Origin: Fredinandcohnia onubensis
Lineage (GTDB): Bacteria; Bacillota; Bacilli; Bacillales; Bacillaceae_L
DNA length: 64,000 nt
Assembly (NCBI RefSeq): GCF_031181385.1
Contig: NZ_JAPSKV010000007.1
Location: 62,001 to 126,000, forward strand
Direction of reading: 5' to 3'
The notes beneath the pieces were generated by a model. That model did not search any database. It was not told where the DNA came from and saw only the letters and a list, made by a program, of their open reading frames with translations. The position numbers and the translations under genes were made by a program. Below are positions 1 through 8,143 of this stretch, one piece after another. How positions within the stretch are numbered: the first letter of the stretch is position 1; each line of letters opens with the position of its first letter.

Positions 1-336
1 CATAAAACCTGATGTAGATTTCACATTTGCTTCTTCTTCTCCTTGAACTAATACCTTATAGGCAATGAATAGAAGTAAAACTCCACCGATTAAATTAACA
101 AATGGAATTTTTAATAGGTAAACAATGATGGCTGCAAATAATATACGTAAAATAACAGCCCCTGCAGTTCCCCAAAAGATTGCTTTGTTTTGTTGATCTT
201 TTGGAAGGTTTCTAGTAGCCATTGCAATTACGACTGCATTATCCCCAGATAGAATAATATCAATTGCAATGATTTTTAATAAAGCGAGTGTCGCTCCAGA
301 AGATATTGCTATTCCGAGAATCGTTAGCATATCCAT
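1..336 (-). CDS. TerC family membrane protein (partial, C-terminus outside window)
   Basis: The reverse strand reads an open frame from ATG at 336 to the window edge, giving the first 112 residues; it is missing from the ORF track because it has no stop here. A GGGGG ribosome binding site lies 9 nt before the start. The protein shows the TerC-family pattern: a hydrophobic first helix with the acidic motif ALLKIIAIDIILSGDNAVVI, then NLPKDQQNKAIFWGT and another helix. TerC/YjbE-like proteins are polytopic membrane proteins linked to metal homeostasis and, in several bacteria, manganese export. I see no yybP-ykoY riboswitch upstream. The family is clear; the substrate is not. Confidence 0.85.
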   Translation of the reverse strand, partial: MDMLTILGIAISSGATLALLKIIAIDIILSGDNAVVIAMATRNLPKDQQNKAIFWGTAGAVILRILFAAIIVYLLKIPFVNLIGGVLLLFIAYKVLVQGEEEANVKSTSGFM

Positions 337-503
337 AGGGTAATTCCCCCTTAGTATAAGTATATTAAAATAATAAAAAATTTATCCCATAAACTAGAAT
401 ACTCCTATTTTTTGTCATGTTCAATATATCCACCTAAATTCTTGTATGCAAAACCACCAGAATTATCCATATCATTCATGCTCATACTACATATGAAATA
501 CTA

Positions 504-553
504 TTGACATAACACCTTTTGGTTTCATATAATCAAAACATGAAACCAAATGG
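504..553 (+). promoter_or_regulatory. SigA promoter overlapped by a palindromic operator (ArsR/SRPBCC pair)
   Basis: TTGACA (504-509), an 18-nt spacer and TATAAT (528-533) form a near-consensus promoter. An inverted repeat, CCTTTTGGTTTCAT (515-528) and ATGAAACCAAATGG (540-553), has 13 of 14 matching positions and an 11-nt centre, and it encloses the -10 box. A repressor bound here would block RNA polymerase. The ArsR-type protein encoded two genes later is the obvious candidate (inference). Confidence 0.72.
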
Positions 554-584
554 TTTTATTTCTATTCAAAAGGGAGATTTTATT

Positions 585-1001
585 ATGACAAAAACACCTG
601 ATATAACACAAACTGTTTTAATTGAAGCACCTATTGAAAAAGTATGGGACCTTGTATCAAACGGGGAAGGAATCGGAACTTGGTTCATGCCAAATGATTT
701 AGTAGCGGAGGAAGGCCATGAATTTCATGTCCAATCTCCATTTGGACCCTCTCCATGTAAAGTTTTAAAAGTAGAAGCGCCACATCGTCTTACTTTTGCC
801 TGGGACACGGATGGCTGGGTTGTGGAGTTTCTTTTAAAAGAAATCGATGGAAATACAGAGTTCACCCTCATACATGGTGGTTGGAAAGATTCTGAAGAAA
901 TCATTGGTAAGGCAAATCGCAAAGCTTCTGAGATCCGCGAAACAATGAATAGCGGTTGGGCAGGTATTGTGCAAAAACTTCGTCAGGTGGCGACTAATTA
1001 G
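585..1001 (+). CDS. SRPBCC / AHSA1-domain protein
   Basis: The start was moved from 519 to ATG 585 because AGGGAG lies 8 nt upstream and the family begins at this point; the track start would also fall before the promoter -10. The 138-aa product has the AHSA1/START-like fold signature: an early [14 protein letters not shown] strand-helix, a central sheet and a C-terminal helix ending in [11 protein letters not shown]. These proteins form a hydrophobic cavity, and many remain functionally unassigned. It overlaps the following ArsR-type gene by one nucleotide (TAGTG), so the two are translationally coupled. SRPBCC-ArsR pairs are common in Bacillales; the ligand is unknown. Confidence 0.85.
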   Translation: MTKTPDITQTVLIEAPIEKVWDLVSNGEGIGTWFMPNDLVAEEGHEFHVQSPFGPSPCKVLKVEAPHRLTFAWDTDGWVVEFLLKEIDGNTEFTLIHGGWKDSEEIIGKANRKASEIRETMNSGWAGIVQKLRQVATN

Positions 1002-1372
1002 TGTCAGAGTCTGCCGGGAAATATGATGTATTTCAAGCGATTGCTGATCCAACACGTAGAGAGGTGCTCCGTTTACTTTCAAATAAGGAACTCCCTATTT
1101 CAGAGATCACAAGTCACTTTTCGATGAGTCGGACAGCCGTGGCAAAGCATCTTCACATTCTTACTGAGGCCAATTTAGTGAGCGGCAAAAAGGTTGGTAG
1201 AGAAAAACGCTATCGCCTTCAGCCCGAATCGTTATCAGATCTGCGCGAGTGGCTCTCGTATTTCGATCAGTTTTGGAATAATAAGCTATCGGTGTTAAAA
1301 CATATTGCCGAGAATGGTACAGACGGTGATTGTGGATTAAAAGCTGTGAAGCCACCGGATTCGGATGACTAA
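1001..1372 (+). CDS. ArsR-family winged-helix transcriptional regulator
   Basis: The 123-aa protein starts at GTG 1001 inside the stop of the preceding gene. It has an ArsR-type winged helix: IADPTRREVLRLL, then ISEITSHFSMSRTAVAKHLHIL (recognition helix) and the wing GKKVGREKRYRL. I see no metal-binding ELCVCD motif, so this is the SdpR-like non-metal branch that usually accompanies SRPBCC partners. It probably binds the inverted repeat over the promoter at 515-553 and represses its own operon. A strong terminator follows 20 nt after the stop. Confidence 0.88.
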   Translation: MSESAGKYDVFQAIADPTRREVLRLLSNKELPISEITSHFSMSRTAVAKHLHILTEANLVSGKKVGREKRYRLQPESLSDLREWLSYFDQFWNNKLSVLKHIAENGTDGDCGLKAVKPPDSDD

Positions 1373-1392
1373 GTTCATGATGTGTCTTGTGT

Positions 1393-1430
1393 AAGGTCTT
1401 CATCAGTTGATGAAGACCTTAACTTTTAAT
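1393..1430 (+). terminator. Rho-independent terminator of the ArsR operon
   Basis: AAGGTCTTCATCA (1393-1405) pairs perfectly over 13 bp with TGATGAAGACCTT (1408-1420) and is followed by AACTTTTAAT. It ends the SRPBCC-ArsR transcript. Confidence 0.8.
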
Positions 1431-1462
1431 AAGAGCAAACTTATCGAGCTCATTGATGTTGC

Positions 1463-1672
1463 CATGAAGGACTTTGCGCGCGGGCTCTGCTGGTGTGCGG
1501 GACTTCATCAACCCCATGAAGGACTTTACGCGCGGGCTCAGCCGGTGTGTGGGACTTCATCAACCCCATGAAGGACTTTACGCGCAGGCTCAGCCGGTGT
1601 GTGGGACTTCATCAACCCCATGAAGGACTTTACGCGCAGGCTAGCCTGCGGGTGGGACTTCATCCCCTATAC
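1463..1672. repeat. Tandem hairpin array 1, four units of 52 bp
   Basis: CATGAAGGACTTT recurs at 1463, 1515, 1567 and 1619, exactly 52 bp apart. Each unit carries GGGACTTCATCAACCCCATG, an imperfect hairpin (CTTCAT/ATGAAG stem), and a GC-rich spacer such as CGCGCGGGCTCAGCCGG. The last unit ends in the palindrome GCAGGCTAGCCTGC. The array fills the gap between convergent genes (ArsR and a sensor kinase). No coding potential is convincing; track ORF 1547-2077 is a shadow that runs into the kinase gene. Confidence 0.88.
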
Positions 1673-1719
1673 TCTCTACAATCCCCAAGCAAAAAAGTCT
1701 TCATCCCTGATCATGACCT

Positions 1720-2910
1720 TCAGCTAATTAGCGGTAATGAAATTTCAATGGTTGTGCCTTTGGTTTCCTCGCTATCGATTGTTAGTTGGCCTCCGTGTTC
1801 TTGGATAATCGTTTGGCAGATCATTAAGCCAAGGCCGGTGCCTTTTTCTTTTGTTGTGAAAAACGCCTTGCCGATTTTCTCGAGCTTGTCCTTTGGGATT
1901 CCACGTCCATTGTCAGCAAAGCGAAGTATCGCATTATTCCTTTTCGGATATAACGTAATATCGATAATTCCTCCATCATCGATTGCCTCGATACTATTTT
2001 TCAAAATATTAATAAAGACTTGCTTCAGTTTATTTTCCTCACAATTGATGAACGCATTTTTTATTTCATCCTCATAGGCTGTTTTGATTCGGATATTATG
2101 AAGAATTGCCTGCGTATCTAATAGAAACACCACTTCATTCAAGATTGTTGTGAGCTTTCGTTGCTTAAGCTCAAGTTTTTTTGGCTTTGCGAGTAATAAC
2201 ATTTCATCAACAATGGTGTTAATCCGGTCTATTTCGGATACCATGATATCGGAGTAACCGTTAATCATTTTTGTCGCTTTCTCATCCTGCAAAAGTTGCG
2301 TAAACCCCTTTAAGCTTGTAAGCGGATTTCGAATCTCGTGGGCAATCCCTGCTGCCATTTCACCAATCATCGAAAGTTTATCGGATTGTTGAATAAGCTC
2401 TTGGCTCTTTTTCACTTCCGTTATGTCACGGACGACAACATATTGGCAACTTTCTCCTTGGTAGGTAATCGGCATTACTTTGAGCTCAACAAAGATTTCC
2501 CCTAATGACGGATGGTTAACCGTCCCTTCTGTTATCTTTTTAAACTTATGTCCTTTTTCTATTTTTCTTGTTGTCTTTTTGGAGTCATATTCGATAAAAT
2601 CATACAACGTATGGCCAACGACCGATTTATCATCCGAAGCTCCTATAAGAAATTTACCCGTATCATTTATATAGAAAATTTCCTCTTGGCGCATCAGGAT
2701 AATCGCATATGGAGCATTTTCCACCAAAAAGCGGAACTCTCGATTTTTTCGTGATTCATAAAAGGAAAATAATGATGCTATTATTACGAATAGTAACAGA
2801 TATATTTCTAATCGATTCATGAGTCCTACATAAAAGACTTGGCCCAAAATTAAAATCAAACTACACAGAAATATCGAAAAATTCAACGCCTTCCATCTTC
2901 TCTTTCCCAT
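1720..2910 (-). CDS. PAS-domain sensor histidine kinase (sporulation-kinase-like)
   Basis: This 396-aa kinase has two closely spaced membrane helices (about 10-30 and 34-50), a PAS domain (about 57-165, ending VVVRDITEVKKSQ), a HisKA domain with phospho-acceptor His191 in AHEIRNPLTSLKGF, and a HATPase domain with NGRGIPKDK and GTGLGL. The arrangement and the HEIRNPLTSLKGF box match Bacillus KinA/KinE-type kinases that feed the Spo0 phosphorelay. No response regulator gene is adjacent, which is usual for phosphorelay kinases. It sits downstream of two MpsC-like genes and is separated from them by a terminator hairpin just before its own ribosome binding site. Confidence 0.88.
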   Translation of the reverse strand: MGKRRWKALNFSIFLCSLILILGQVFYVGLMNRLEIYLLLFVIIASLFSFYESRKNREFRFLVENAPYAIILMRQEEIFYINDTGKFLIGASDDKSVVGHTLYDFIEYDSKKTTRKIEKGHKFKKITEGTVNHPSLGEIFVELKVMPITYQGESCQYVVVRDITEVKKSQELIQQSDKLSMIGEMAAGIAHEIRNPLTSLKGFTQLLQDEKATKMINGYSDIMVSEIDRINTIVDEMLLLAKPKKLELKQRKLTTILNEVVFLLDTQAILHNIRIKTAYEDEIKNAFINCEENKLKQVFINILKNSIEAIDDGGIIDITLYPKRNNAILRFADNGRGIPKDKLEKIGKAFFTTKEKGTGLGLMICQTIIQEHGGQLTIDSEETKGTTIEISLPLIS

Positions 2911-2950
2911 TTCTCCCCAACCTTTTCTCTATTTTTTTGTAAAAAAAAGA

Positions 2951-2985
2951 AAAATGGCCTAACCTCATAATAGAAGTTAGGCCAT
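2951..2985 (-). terminator. Terminator hairpin after the MpsC-like gene and before the kinase gene
   Basis: ATGGCCTAAC and GTTAGGCCAT (2954-2963/2976-2985) form a 10-bp perfect stem extended by further pairs. On the minus strand it is followed by TTTTTCTTTTTTTT. It has the same stem sequence as the hairpin at 4575-4611. Confidence 0.78.
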
Positions 2986-3029
2986 GACGTAGGCTTGTCC
3001 AAATAAGACATCCTCGCATTTACCATTTT

Positions 3030-3710
3030 TTATTTCAATATAAAACAGATTAAACTGTTATCTTCTTTAAAATCCCAATCAACAAATATATCAGCGACTG
3101 GCTGCGAAAATATTTGTTCATACTTTCCATATCGATGCAGATAGCTTTTTTCAAGATTGTCCTTTGTAAAAAGAAGTTCCTTCTCAAAGCCTCTTTTTAA
3201 TAACGCCTTTTCAATGGGTACCAAGATTCCATCTCGTTTCACAATAAGAATCCTTGGAGAAATTTGAAAACTGGATGTTTTCTCAGGTATCTTTTGGACT
3301 AGTTTACTAATCCTATCGATTTCGGATTCAAGAAGTGCAAAATCAATTGCTTTATCCTTTTCCATTTTATTTAACGGACTTTCTAATTCTGCGATAATAA
3401 CACCCGTGTTATTTGGAAAGTTCCAATCGTCGTAAAAGTTTTTTACCTCTATCTCAAGCGTGACCTGAAGAGCTCCTTTTAATTCAGCTAATATACTTTG
3501 AATCACAACATTCCTTGCATAATCCACTTCAATATCCTTATTCTCCTGTAAAAGAACCTCTTCCATCGGAGAAATAAAACCACGGATTTGCAAAACTAAA
3601 AATTGATCAGCTGTAACCGCAAAACAAGACTCAGGTCCCCGTCCAAATTTATTTCGGAGTAGTTTGCTTGTATAACTGCTTATGTATTTTAAACTTTCCT
3701 GTAAATCCAT
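3030..3710 (-). CDS. MpsC-like / DUF2294 protein with two tandem domains (copy 1)
   Basis: The 226-aa product contains two copies of the DUF2294 (Pfam MpsC) fold: an N-terminal half with SSYTSKLLRNKFGRGPESC and WNFPNNTGV, and a shorter C-terminal half with ILVPIEKALLKRGFEKELL and VDWDFKEDNS. It has no membrane helix or signal peptide. In staphylococci, MpsC is part of a sodium-translocating, membrane-potential-generating system, but stand-alone Bacillus relatives such as YbcI have no firm function. It starts at ATG 3710 with AAAGGTGGG upstream. It is a paralogue of the next gene, with matching domain order, indicating tandem duplication. Confidence 0.78.
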   Translation of the reverse strand: MDLQESLKYISSYTSKLLRNKFGRGPESCFAVTADQFLVLQIRGFISPMEEVLLQENKDIEVDYARNVVIQSILAELKGALQVTLEIEVKNFYDDWNFPNNTGVIIAELESPLNKMEKDKAIDFALLESEIDRISKLVQKIPEKTSSFQISPRILIVKRDGILVPIEKALLKRGFEKELLFTKDNLEKSYLHRYGKYEQIFSQPVADIFVDWDFKEDNSLICFILK

Positions 3711-3851
3711 GTGATTCCCACCTTTAGGGAATTCACTACAATAACCAATGACCTTCTATTCATCGGTCTTTATTATTGTAGCATTGTTTCCCTTTCATTT
3801 CCATGTACACCATATAGTTTGTCAATTTTGGTAGGAATTATTAGGAAATTA

Positions 3852-4541
3852 TTACTTACAATAAAAAACCTTATAGCTTACATCTTTGTCGTAATGCCAA
3901 ATCATAAAGATATCTTCTATTTCTTTGTTTGTAATTTTGTTGAATCTCTTTATATTCGCATAGTAATTTTTTCGAACTCTGTTTTCTCTTTCTGAGAGAA
4001 TGTGCATACCTTTTTCGATTAGCAGTCTTTCAATTGGCAGTAAATAGCCTGCACATCTAATGATATAAATCGTTGAACCAATTTTCGTCAAATCAAGCTC
4101 TTTTGGCTGATATTGATAGAATTCACTTTGTCTGCTAATCTCGTTTCGTAGCAACATAAATTCAAGCGAATTTTCCGTTAGTGTCCTCTCTTCCTGATCC
4201 ACTTCCGCCAGAAGCACACCCGTGTTTCTTTGGAAGTTCCAGTCTTGATACATTTGGTTGATCTTTATATTCAATAGCCCCTCTAACGTTTCCTGAATAG
4301 GCTCATAAAGATCTACCATTATATTTTTTCGGATCCTCTCTGCGGTTTCAATATCCTCTTTTTCAACGAGCTCATATTCAATTTTTGTCATGAATTTTTT
4401 TATGTGAACCACAATGTATTGTTCCGAAATCGACGTAAAGCAGGTTTCTGGACCTTTTCCAAATTTGGATTTTATTTGTTTGCTCACATAACTGCTGATT
4501 TGTGTTAATTCTTCCTGTTTTGTAATGTAACTCCTCGTCAT
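3852..4541 (-). CDS. MpsC-like / DUF2294 protein with two tandem domains (copy 2)
   Basis: I chose ATG 4541 because the track start (TTG 4568) overlaps the only ribosome binding site, TAGGAGG. The 229-aa product is the paralogue of the preceding entry: SSYVSKQIKSKFGKGPETCF and WNFQRNTGVLLAE in domain 1, YLLPIERLLIEKGMHILSE and WHYDKDVSYKVFY in domain 2. It is soluble. A terminator-like hairpin with six U residues lies directly before its ribosome binding site, so expression could be attenuated. Function is unknown; the family assignment is good. Confidence 0.75.
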   Translation of the reverse strand: MTRSYITKQEELTQISSYVSKQIKSKFGKGPETCFTSISEQYIVVHIKKFMTKIEYELVEKEDIETAERIRKNIMVDLYEPIQETLEGLLNIKINQMYQDWNFQRNTGVLLAEVDQEERTLTENSLEFMLLRNEISRQSEFYQYQPKELDLTKIGSTIYIIRCAGYLLPIERLLIEKGMHILSERENRVRKNYYANIKRFNKITNKEIEDIFMIWHYDKDVSYKVFYCK

Positions 4542-4574
4542 GCGATCTATTATCCTCCTAAAACGCAATAAAAA

Positions 4575-4611
4575 ATGGCCTAACCTCTACACAAAATAGA
4601 AGTTAGGCCAT
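4575..4611 (-). terminator. Terminator-like hairpin immediately upstream of MpsC-like copy 2
   Basis: ATGGCCTAACCTCTA and TAGAAGTTAGGCCAT form a 15-bp stem with one mismatch, and on the minus strand it is followed by TTTTTTATTGCG and then the ribosome binding site. It may end the flippase transcript or act as a leader attenuator. It is nearly identical to the hairpin at 2951-2985. Confidence 0.7.
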
Positions 4612-4776
4612 GGTTAGACTTATTTGTATTCTACCATTTACCAATCTTTTCGAAAAATGAATTTTAATATTTTAAAAGATACTACTTTATTAGTTTCAAA
4701 TATTGAGACTAATGACTGCTAGACATTAATCATGCTCATTGTATCACGAAGTTACTATAAAGACAAATAAAACAAA

Positions 4777-6105
4777 CTATGAAGCCGTGTGTAGAAACTT
4801 GATCGAGAATATGGAGACACCAATTTTCCTACAGATTGTTACGTAATGCAGAAGGGCAAGTAAAACAGCACCCATATTCATGCCTATGATGATCCCTTCC
4901 ATTTGCAGTGTTTGAAGGGACCCTAAGGCGAACATAATCCCAAAAGATACGACAGTTGACCATACATTATGGATAAATGCATCCTTTACCAACCCTAACC
5001 CGATTAAATAGGCTTGCATCGGGATTAAGAAGAAATGGAATAAAAAATATGGCCACAACATTTGCAAATACACGGTGGCTGATGATGATTCAAAGAATAT
5101 ATGTGTAAGTGGTTCTGCAAAATAGTAAAAAATCACACAGGCTGGAACCCCGTATAGGAAGGTCATTCTCATTACCTGTTTGAGTAGGTTTTGCAGCATT
5201 GACATATCTCTCTTCGAATAGGCTTCTGATACGGTTGGAATTAACACGATTAGCAATGAATGGGCAATGAACGCTGGAAAAAAGCCTATTGTTAATGCGA
5301 CCCCTGTCATCAATCCAAAATGCTCCGTTGCGACCGCTGCGGGCATGCCTGCTTTTAGAAGAGCCGCTTTAATTAAAAATGGTTGAACGGCATGTGAAAT
5401 CGCATGAAAAATCCGCATTCCAGTTGTCGGTAAGGAAACAGCCAGTAGGTTTTTGCGTACAGCTTTTCCACTTAATGATGATGTCGGCCGATGGCCTAAT
5501 CTGCGATAGTGAATGAGATATTCATATCCTAAATAACCAAATACGATTAAATCACTTGCAACAAGTGTACATAATGCGATAAGGATTGAAGTATGAATTT
5601 CAAATTCAAGTAATTGATAAATAAACACTAACAAGATTAACTGGACTGCTTTACGAAGGAAATTCGCAAATGCAATTCGCCCCATCGATTGAATGCCCAT
5701 AAAATATCCCCTGGCAATTGATAGAAACGAGACGATGGGAATAAACAAGATGACGAGCCATCTAACAAATGGATGGTAATCATCGAAAACGGGGATAACT
5801 GGCAGAATCACAAATGCAAACGAAATAATAATCGCTGTAAATACAGTTGTTAAAACGGTGGCATGCTTTAGCATACTCTTGTGATACCTGTCCTCTTTTT
5901 CGGCAATAAATTTGGATATGGAAATAGGCAGCTCAAGACTTGCCAATATGACAACTAAAAAGATTGAAGGCAAAATGGTCATATATAATCCCATTCCGTG
6001 CCCACCGAGCTCTTTTGCCAGAACGAGATTGATTAAGAACTCCACACACTCACCAATAAATGCTGCGATAACCAGTAATAATGTTCCTTTAAAGAATGTA
6101 TTCAT
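4777..6105 (-). CDS. SpoVB/YkvU-like lipid-linked oligosaccharide flippase (MOP superfamily)
   Basis: The start was moved to ATG 6105, where AAGGGG sits 7 nt upstream and the first helix begins (MNTFFKGTLLLVIAAFIGE). The 442-aa protein has about 12-14 predicted membrane helices and polysaccharide-biosynthesis/MATE-like motifs, including LELPISISKFIAEK after the second helix and AFIAHSLLIVLIPTVSEAYS in the middle. SpoVB-type proteins move lipid-linked precursors across the membrane for spore cortex or wall synthesis; this one is nearer in length to YkvU (about 445 aa) than to SpoVB (about 518 aa). It is monocistronic. The specific substrate is not visible. Confidence 0.82.
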   Translation of the reverse strand: MNTFFKGTLLLVIAAFIGECVEFLINLVLAKELGGHGMGLYMTILPSIFLVVILASLELPISISKFIAEKEDRYHKSMLKHATVLTTVFTAIIISFAFVILPVIPVFDDYHPFVRWLVILFIPIVSFLSIARGYFMGIQSMGRIAFANFLRKAVQLILLVFIYQLLEFEIHTSILIALCTLVASDLIVFGYLGYEYLIHYRRLGHRPTSSLSGKAVRKNLLAVSLPTTGMRIFHAISHAVQPFLIKAALLKAGMPAAVATEHFGLMTGVALTIGFFPAFIAHSLLIVLIPTVSEAYSKRDMSMLQNLLKQVMRMTFLYGVPACVIFYYFAEPLTHIFFESSSATVYLQMLWPYFLFHFFLIPMQAYLIGLGLVKDAFIHNVWSTVVSFGIMFALGSLQTLQMEGIIIGMNMGAVLLALLHYVTICRKIGVSIFSIKFLHTAS

Positions 6106-6249
6106 CCTGTAACCCCTTATTATTTTTTTCAGTACTAAATAGATATGAGACAAGTCCAAAAATTATTTAACGAAAAGAAAATTTTTACTGTACTACTAAT
6201 AAAGTACCCTTTCCAACCGCTTAATTTCTCGTTTATAATTATAATAATG

Positions 6250-6345
6250 TGTTTGGAAACCATAGGGACGGTTCTACTGGTCCCTATTGATTTTATTTTT
6301 TTGAAAATAAGTAACCAGGTGAACCGTCCCCCTGGTCCTACTAAA
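6250..6345. repeat. Dispersed palindromic repeat, copy A (GGGACGGTTC type)
   Basis: The left end CCATAGGGACGGTTCTACTGG and the right end (reverse complement CCAGGGGGACGGTTCACCTGG) form inverted termini around an AT-rich centre. Copy B at 7975-8085 has the same ends with a different centre, on the other side of yfmM. The structure suggests a small palindromic non-autonomous element. Confidence 0.75.
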
Positions 6346-6367
6346 CTTATGAAAAAGGTGTAAATAG

Positions 6368-7924
6368 ATGAGTATATTAACAGTTTCAAATGTGAGCCAT
6401 GGTTTTGGTGATCGTGCAATCTTTAATGATGTTTCATTTCGTCTTTTAAAAGGTGAACACATAGGGTTGATCGGTGCAAATGGTGAAGGTAAATCAACAT
6501 TTATGAATATCATCACTGGAAAGCTTGAGCCTGATGCAGGGAAAATTGAATGGTCAAAAAATGTTCGTGTTGGATACCTTGACCAGCATACGGTTCTTGA
6601 AAAAGGAATGACCATCCGCGATGTATTAAATAATGCCTTCAAATATCTATTTGATATGGAAGCGGAAATGAATGAAATATACGGAAAAATGGGTGACGCA
6701 ACTCCTGAAGAACTTGAAAAAATGCTTGAGGACGTTGGAACTATTCAGGATACCCTTACAAACAATGACTTCTATGTTATTGATGCGAAGGTAGACGAAA
6801 TTGCCCGAGGGCTGGGTTTAGAGGATATCGGTCTTGAACGTGATGTTCAAGATTTAAGTGGTGGTCAGCGTACAAAGGTATTGCTTGCGAAGCTTTTACT
6901 TGAAAAGCCAGATATTCTATTACTGGATGAGCCTACCAACTATTTGGATGAGCAGCACATTATCTGGCTTAGACGTTATCTTCAAGAATATGAAAATGCG
7001 TTTATCCTGATTTCGCATGATATTCCATTTTTAAATAGTGTAATCAACCTGATTTATCATATGGAAAATCAAGAGCTTAATCGCTATGTTGGGGATTATG
7101 ATAACTTCCAGAAGGTCTATGAAGTGAAAAAACAACAGCTTGAGTCTGCTTATAAAAAGCAGCAGCAAGAGATTTCTGAGCTTAAAGACTTTGTTGCTCG
7201 AAACAAGGCCCGTGTTTCCACACGAAATATGGCAATGTCTCGCCAAAAGAAGCTTGATAAAATGGAAGTAATTGAGCTAGCGAAGGAAAAGCCGAAGCCA
7301 GAATTCAATTTTAGAACAGGTAAAACGTCAAGCAAGCTTATTTTTGAAACGAAGGATCTTGTGATTGGGTATGATGATCCACTTTCAAAACCGCTTAATC
7401 TTCGTATGGAAAGAGGTCAAAAGATTGCGTTGGTTGGAGCGAACGGAATCGGAAAAACAACTCTATTACGAAGTATCCTTGGTATGAACAAGCCACTATC
7501 TGGATCAGTTGAGCTAGGTGAGAACCAAGAAATCGGCTATTTTGAACAAGAAATTAAAGAAGCTAACTATAATACATGTATTGAGGAAATTTGGAGTGAA
7601 TTCCCTTCCTTCAACCAGTATGAAGTTCGTGCAGCACTCGCAAAATGTGGCTTGACAACAAAGCATATCGAAAGCAAGGTTGAAGTATTAAGTGGTGGGG
7701 AAAAAGCAAAAGTACGTCTTTGTAAATTAATTAATCGAGATACAAACATCCTTCTTCTTGACGAGCCAACAAACCATCTTGATGTTGACGCAAAAGACGA
7801 ACTTAAAAGGGCCCTTAAAGAATATAAAGGAAGCATCCTTATTATTTGCCACGAACCTGAATTTTACCACGATGTTGTGACAGATGTATGGAATGTTGAA
7901 TCTTGGACAACAAAAGTATTTTAA
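6368..7924 (+). CDS. yfmM: ABC-F ATPase, YfmM type
   Basis: The 518-aa protein has two ABC cassettes and no membrane segment: Walker A GANGEGKST (about residue 37) with LSGGQ, then Walker A GANGIGKTT (about 357) with LSGGE, separated by a charged linker helix (about 240-300). Length and start (SHGFGDRAIFNDVSFRLLKG) match B. subtilis YfmM. ABC-F proteins act on the ribosome E site, resolving stalled translation or conferring antibiotic protection. AAGGTG lies 8 nt before ATG 6368. The gene is monocistronic, ends in its own terminator, and is bracketed by two copies of a palindromic repeat. Confidence 0.9.
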   Translation: MSILTVSNVSHGFGDRAIFNDVSFRLLKGEHIGLIGANGEGKSTFMNIITGKLEPDAGKIEWSKNVRVGYLDQHTVLEKGMTIRDVLNNAFKYLFDMEAEMNEIYGKMGDATPEELEKMLEDVGTIQDTLTNNDFYVIDAKVDEIARGLGLEDIGLERDVQDLSGGQRTKVLLAKLLLEKPDILLLDEPTNYLDEQHIIWLRRYLQEYENAFILISHDIPFLNSVINLIYHMENQELNRYVGDYDNFQKVYEVKKQQLESAYKKQQQEISELKDFVARNKARVSTRNMAMSRQKKLDKMEVIELAKEKPKPEFNFRTGKTSSKLIFETKDLVIGYDDPLSKPLNLRMERGQKIALVGANGIGKTTLLRSILGMNKPLSGSVELGENQEIGYFEQEIKEANYNTCIEEIWSEFPSFNQYEVRAALAKCGLTTKHIESKVEVLSGGEKAKVRLCKLINRDTNILLLDEPTNHLDVDAKDELKRALKEYKGSILIICHEPEFYHDVVTDVWNVESWTTKVF

Positions 7925-7928
7925 TTTT

Positions 7929-7968
7929 AAAAACGCAAAGCACCCCATTCAGGTGTTTTGCGTTTTTT
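7929..7968 (+). terminator. Rho-independent terminator of yfmM
   Basis: AAAACGCAAAGCACC pairs with GGTGTTTTGCGTTTTTT, leaving a short loop and a U tract directly after the yfmM stop. Confidence 0.85.
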
Positions 7969-7974
7969 CATATG

Positions 7975-8085
7975 AACCATAGGAACCATAGGGACGGTTC
8001 TATTGGTCCTCAATGGACACTATTATTAAATTACATCCACGGGAACCAGGGGAACCGTCCCCCTGGTTCTACCCTGGTTCTAAAA
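7975..8085. repeat. Dispersed palindromic repeat, copy B (GGGACGGTTC type)
   Basis: It shares CCATAGGGACGGTTCTATTGG at the left and GGAACCGTCCCCCTGG at the right with copy A at 6250-6345. The centre is unrelated and a short extra CCCTGGTTCT follows. The two copies flank yfmM. Confidence 0.75.
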
Positions 8086-8143
8086 ATAAAAATAGTTGCA
8101 AATTACAAGTATTTATTGTATAAATAAATCAGAGGTGAAAATA

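Noticed and set aside
337-500. yybP-ykoY manganese riboswitch upstream of the TerC gene
   Set aside because: I could not find the conserved motif set in the leader; only an ordinary ribosome binding site is visible.
1547-2077. Track ORF of 176 aa on the plus strand
   Set aside because: It begins inside tandem array 1 and runs antisense through the histidine kinase gene. It has no ribosome binding site and its product follows the repeat period.
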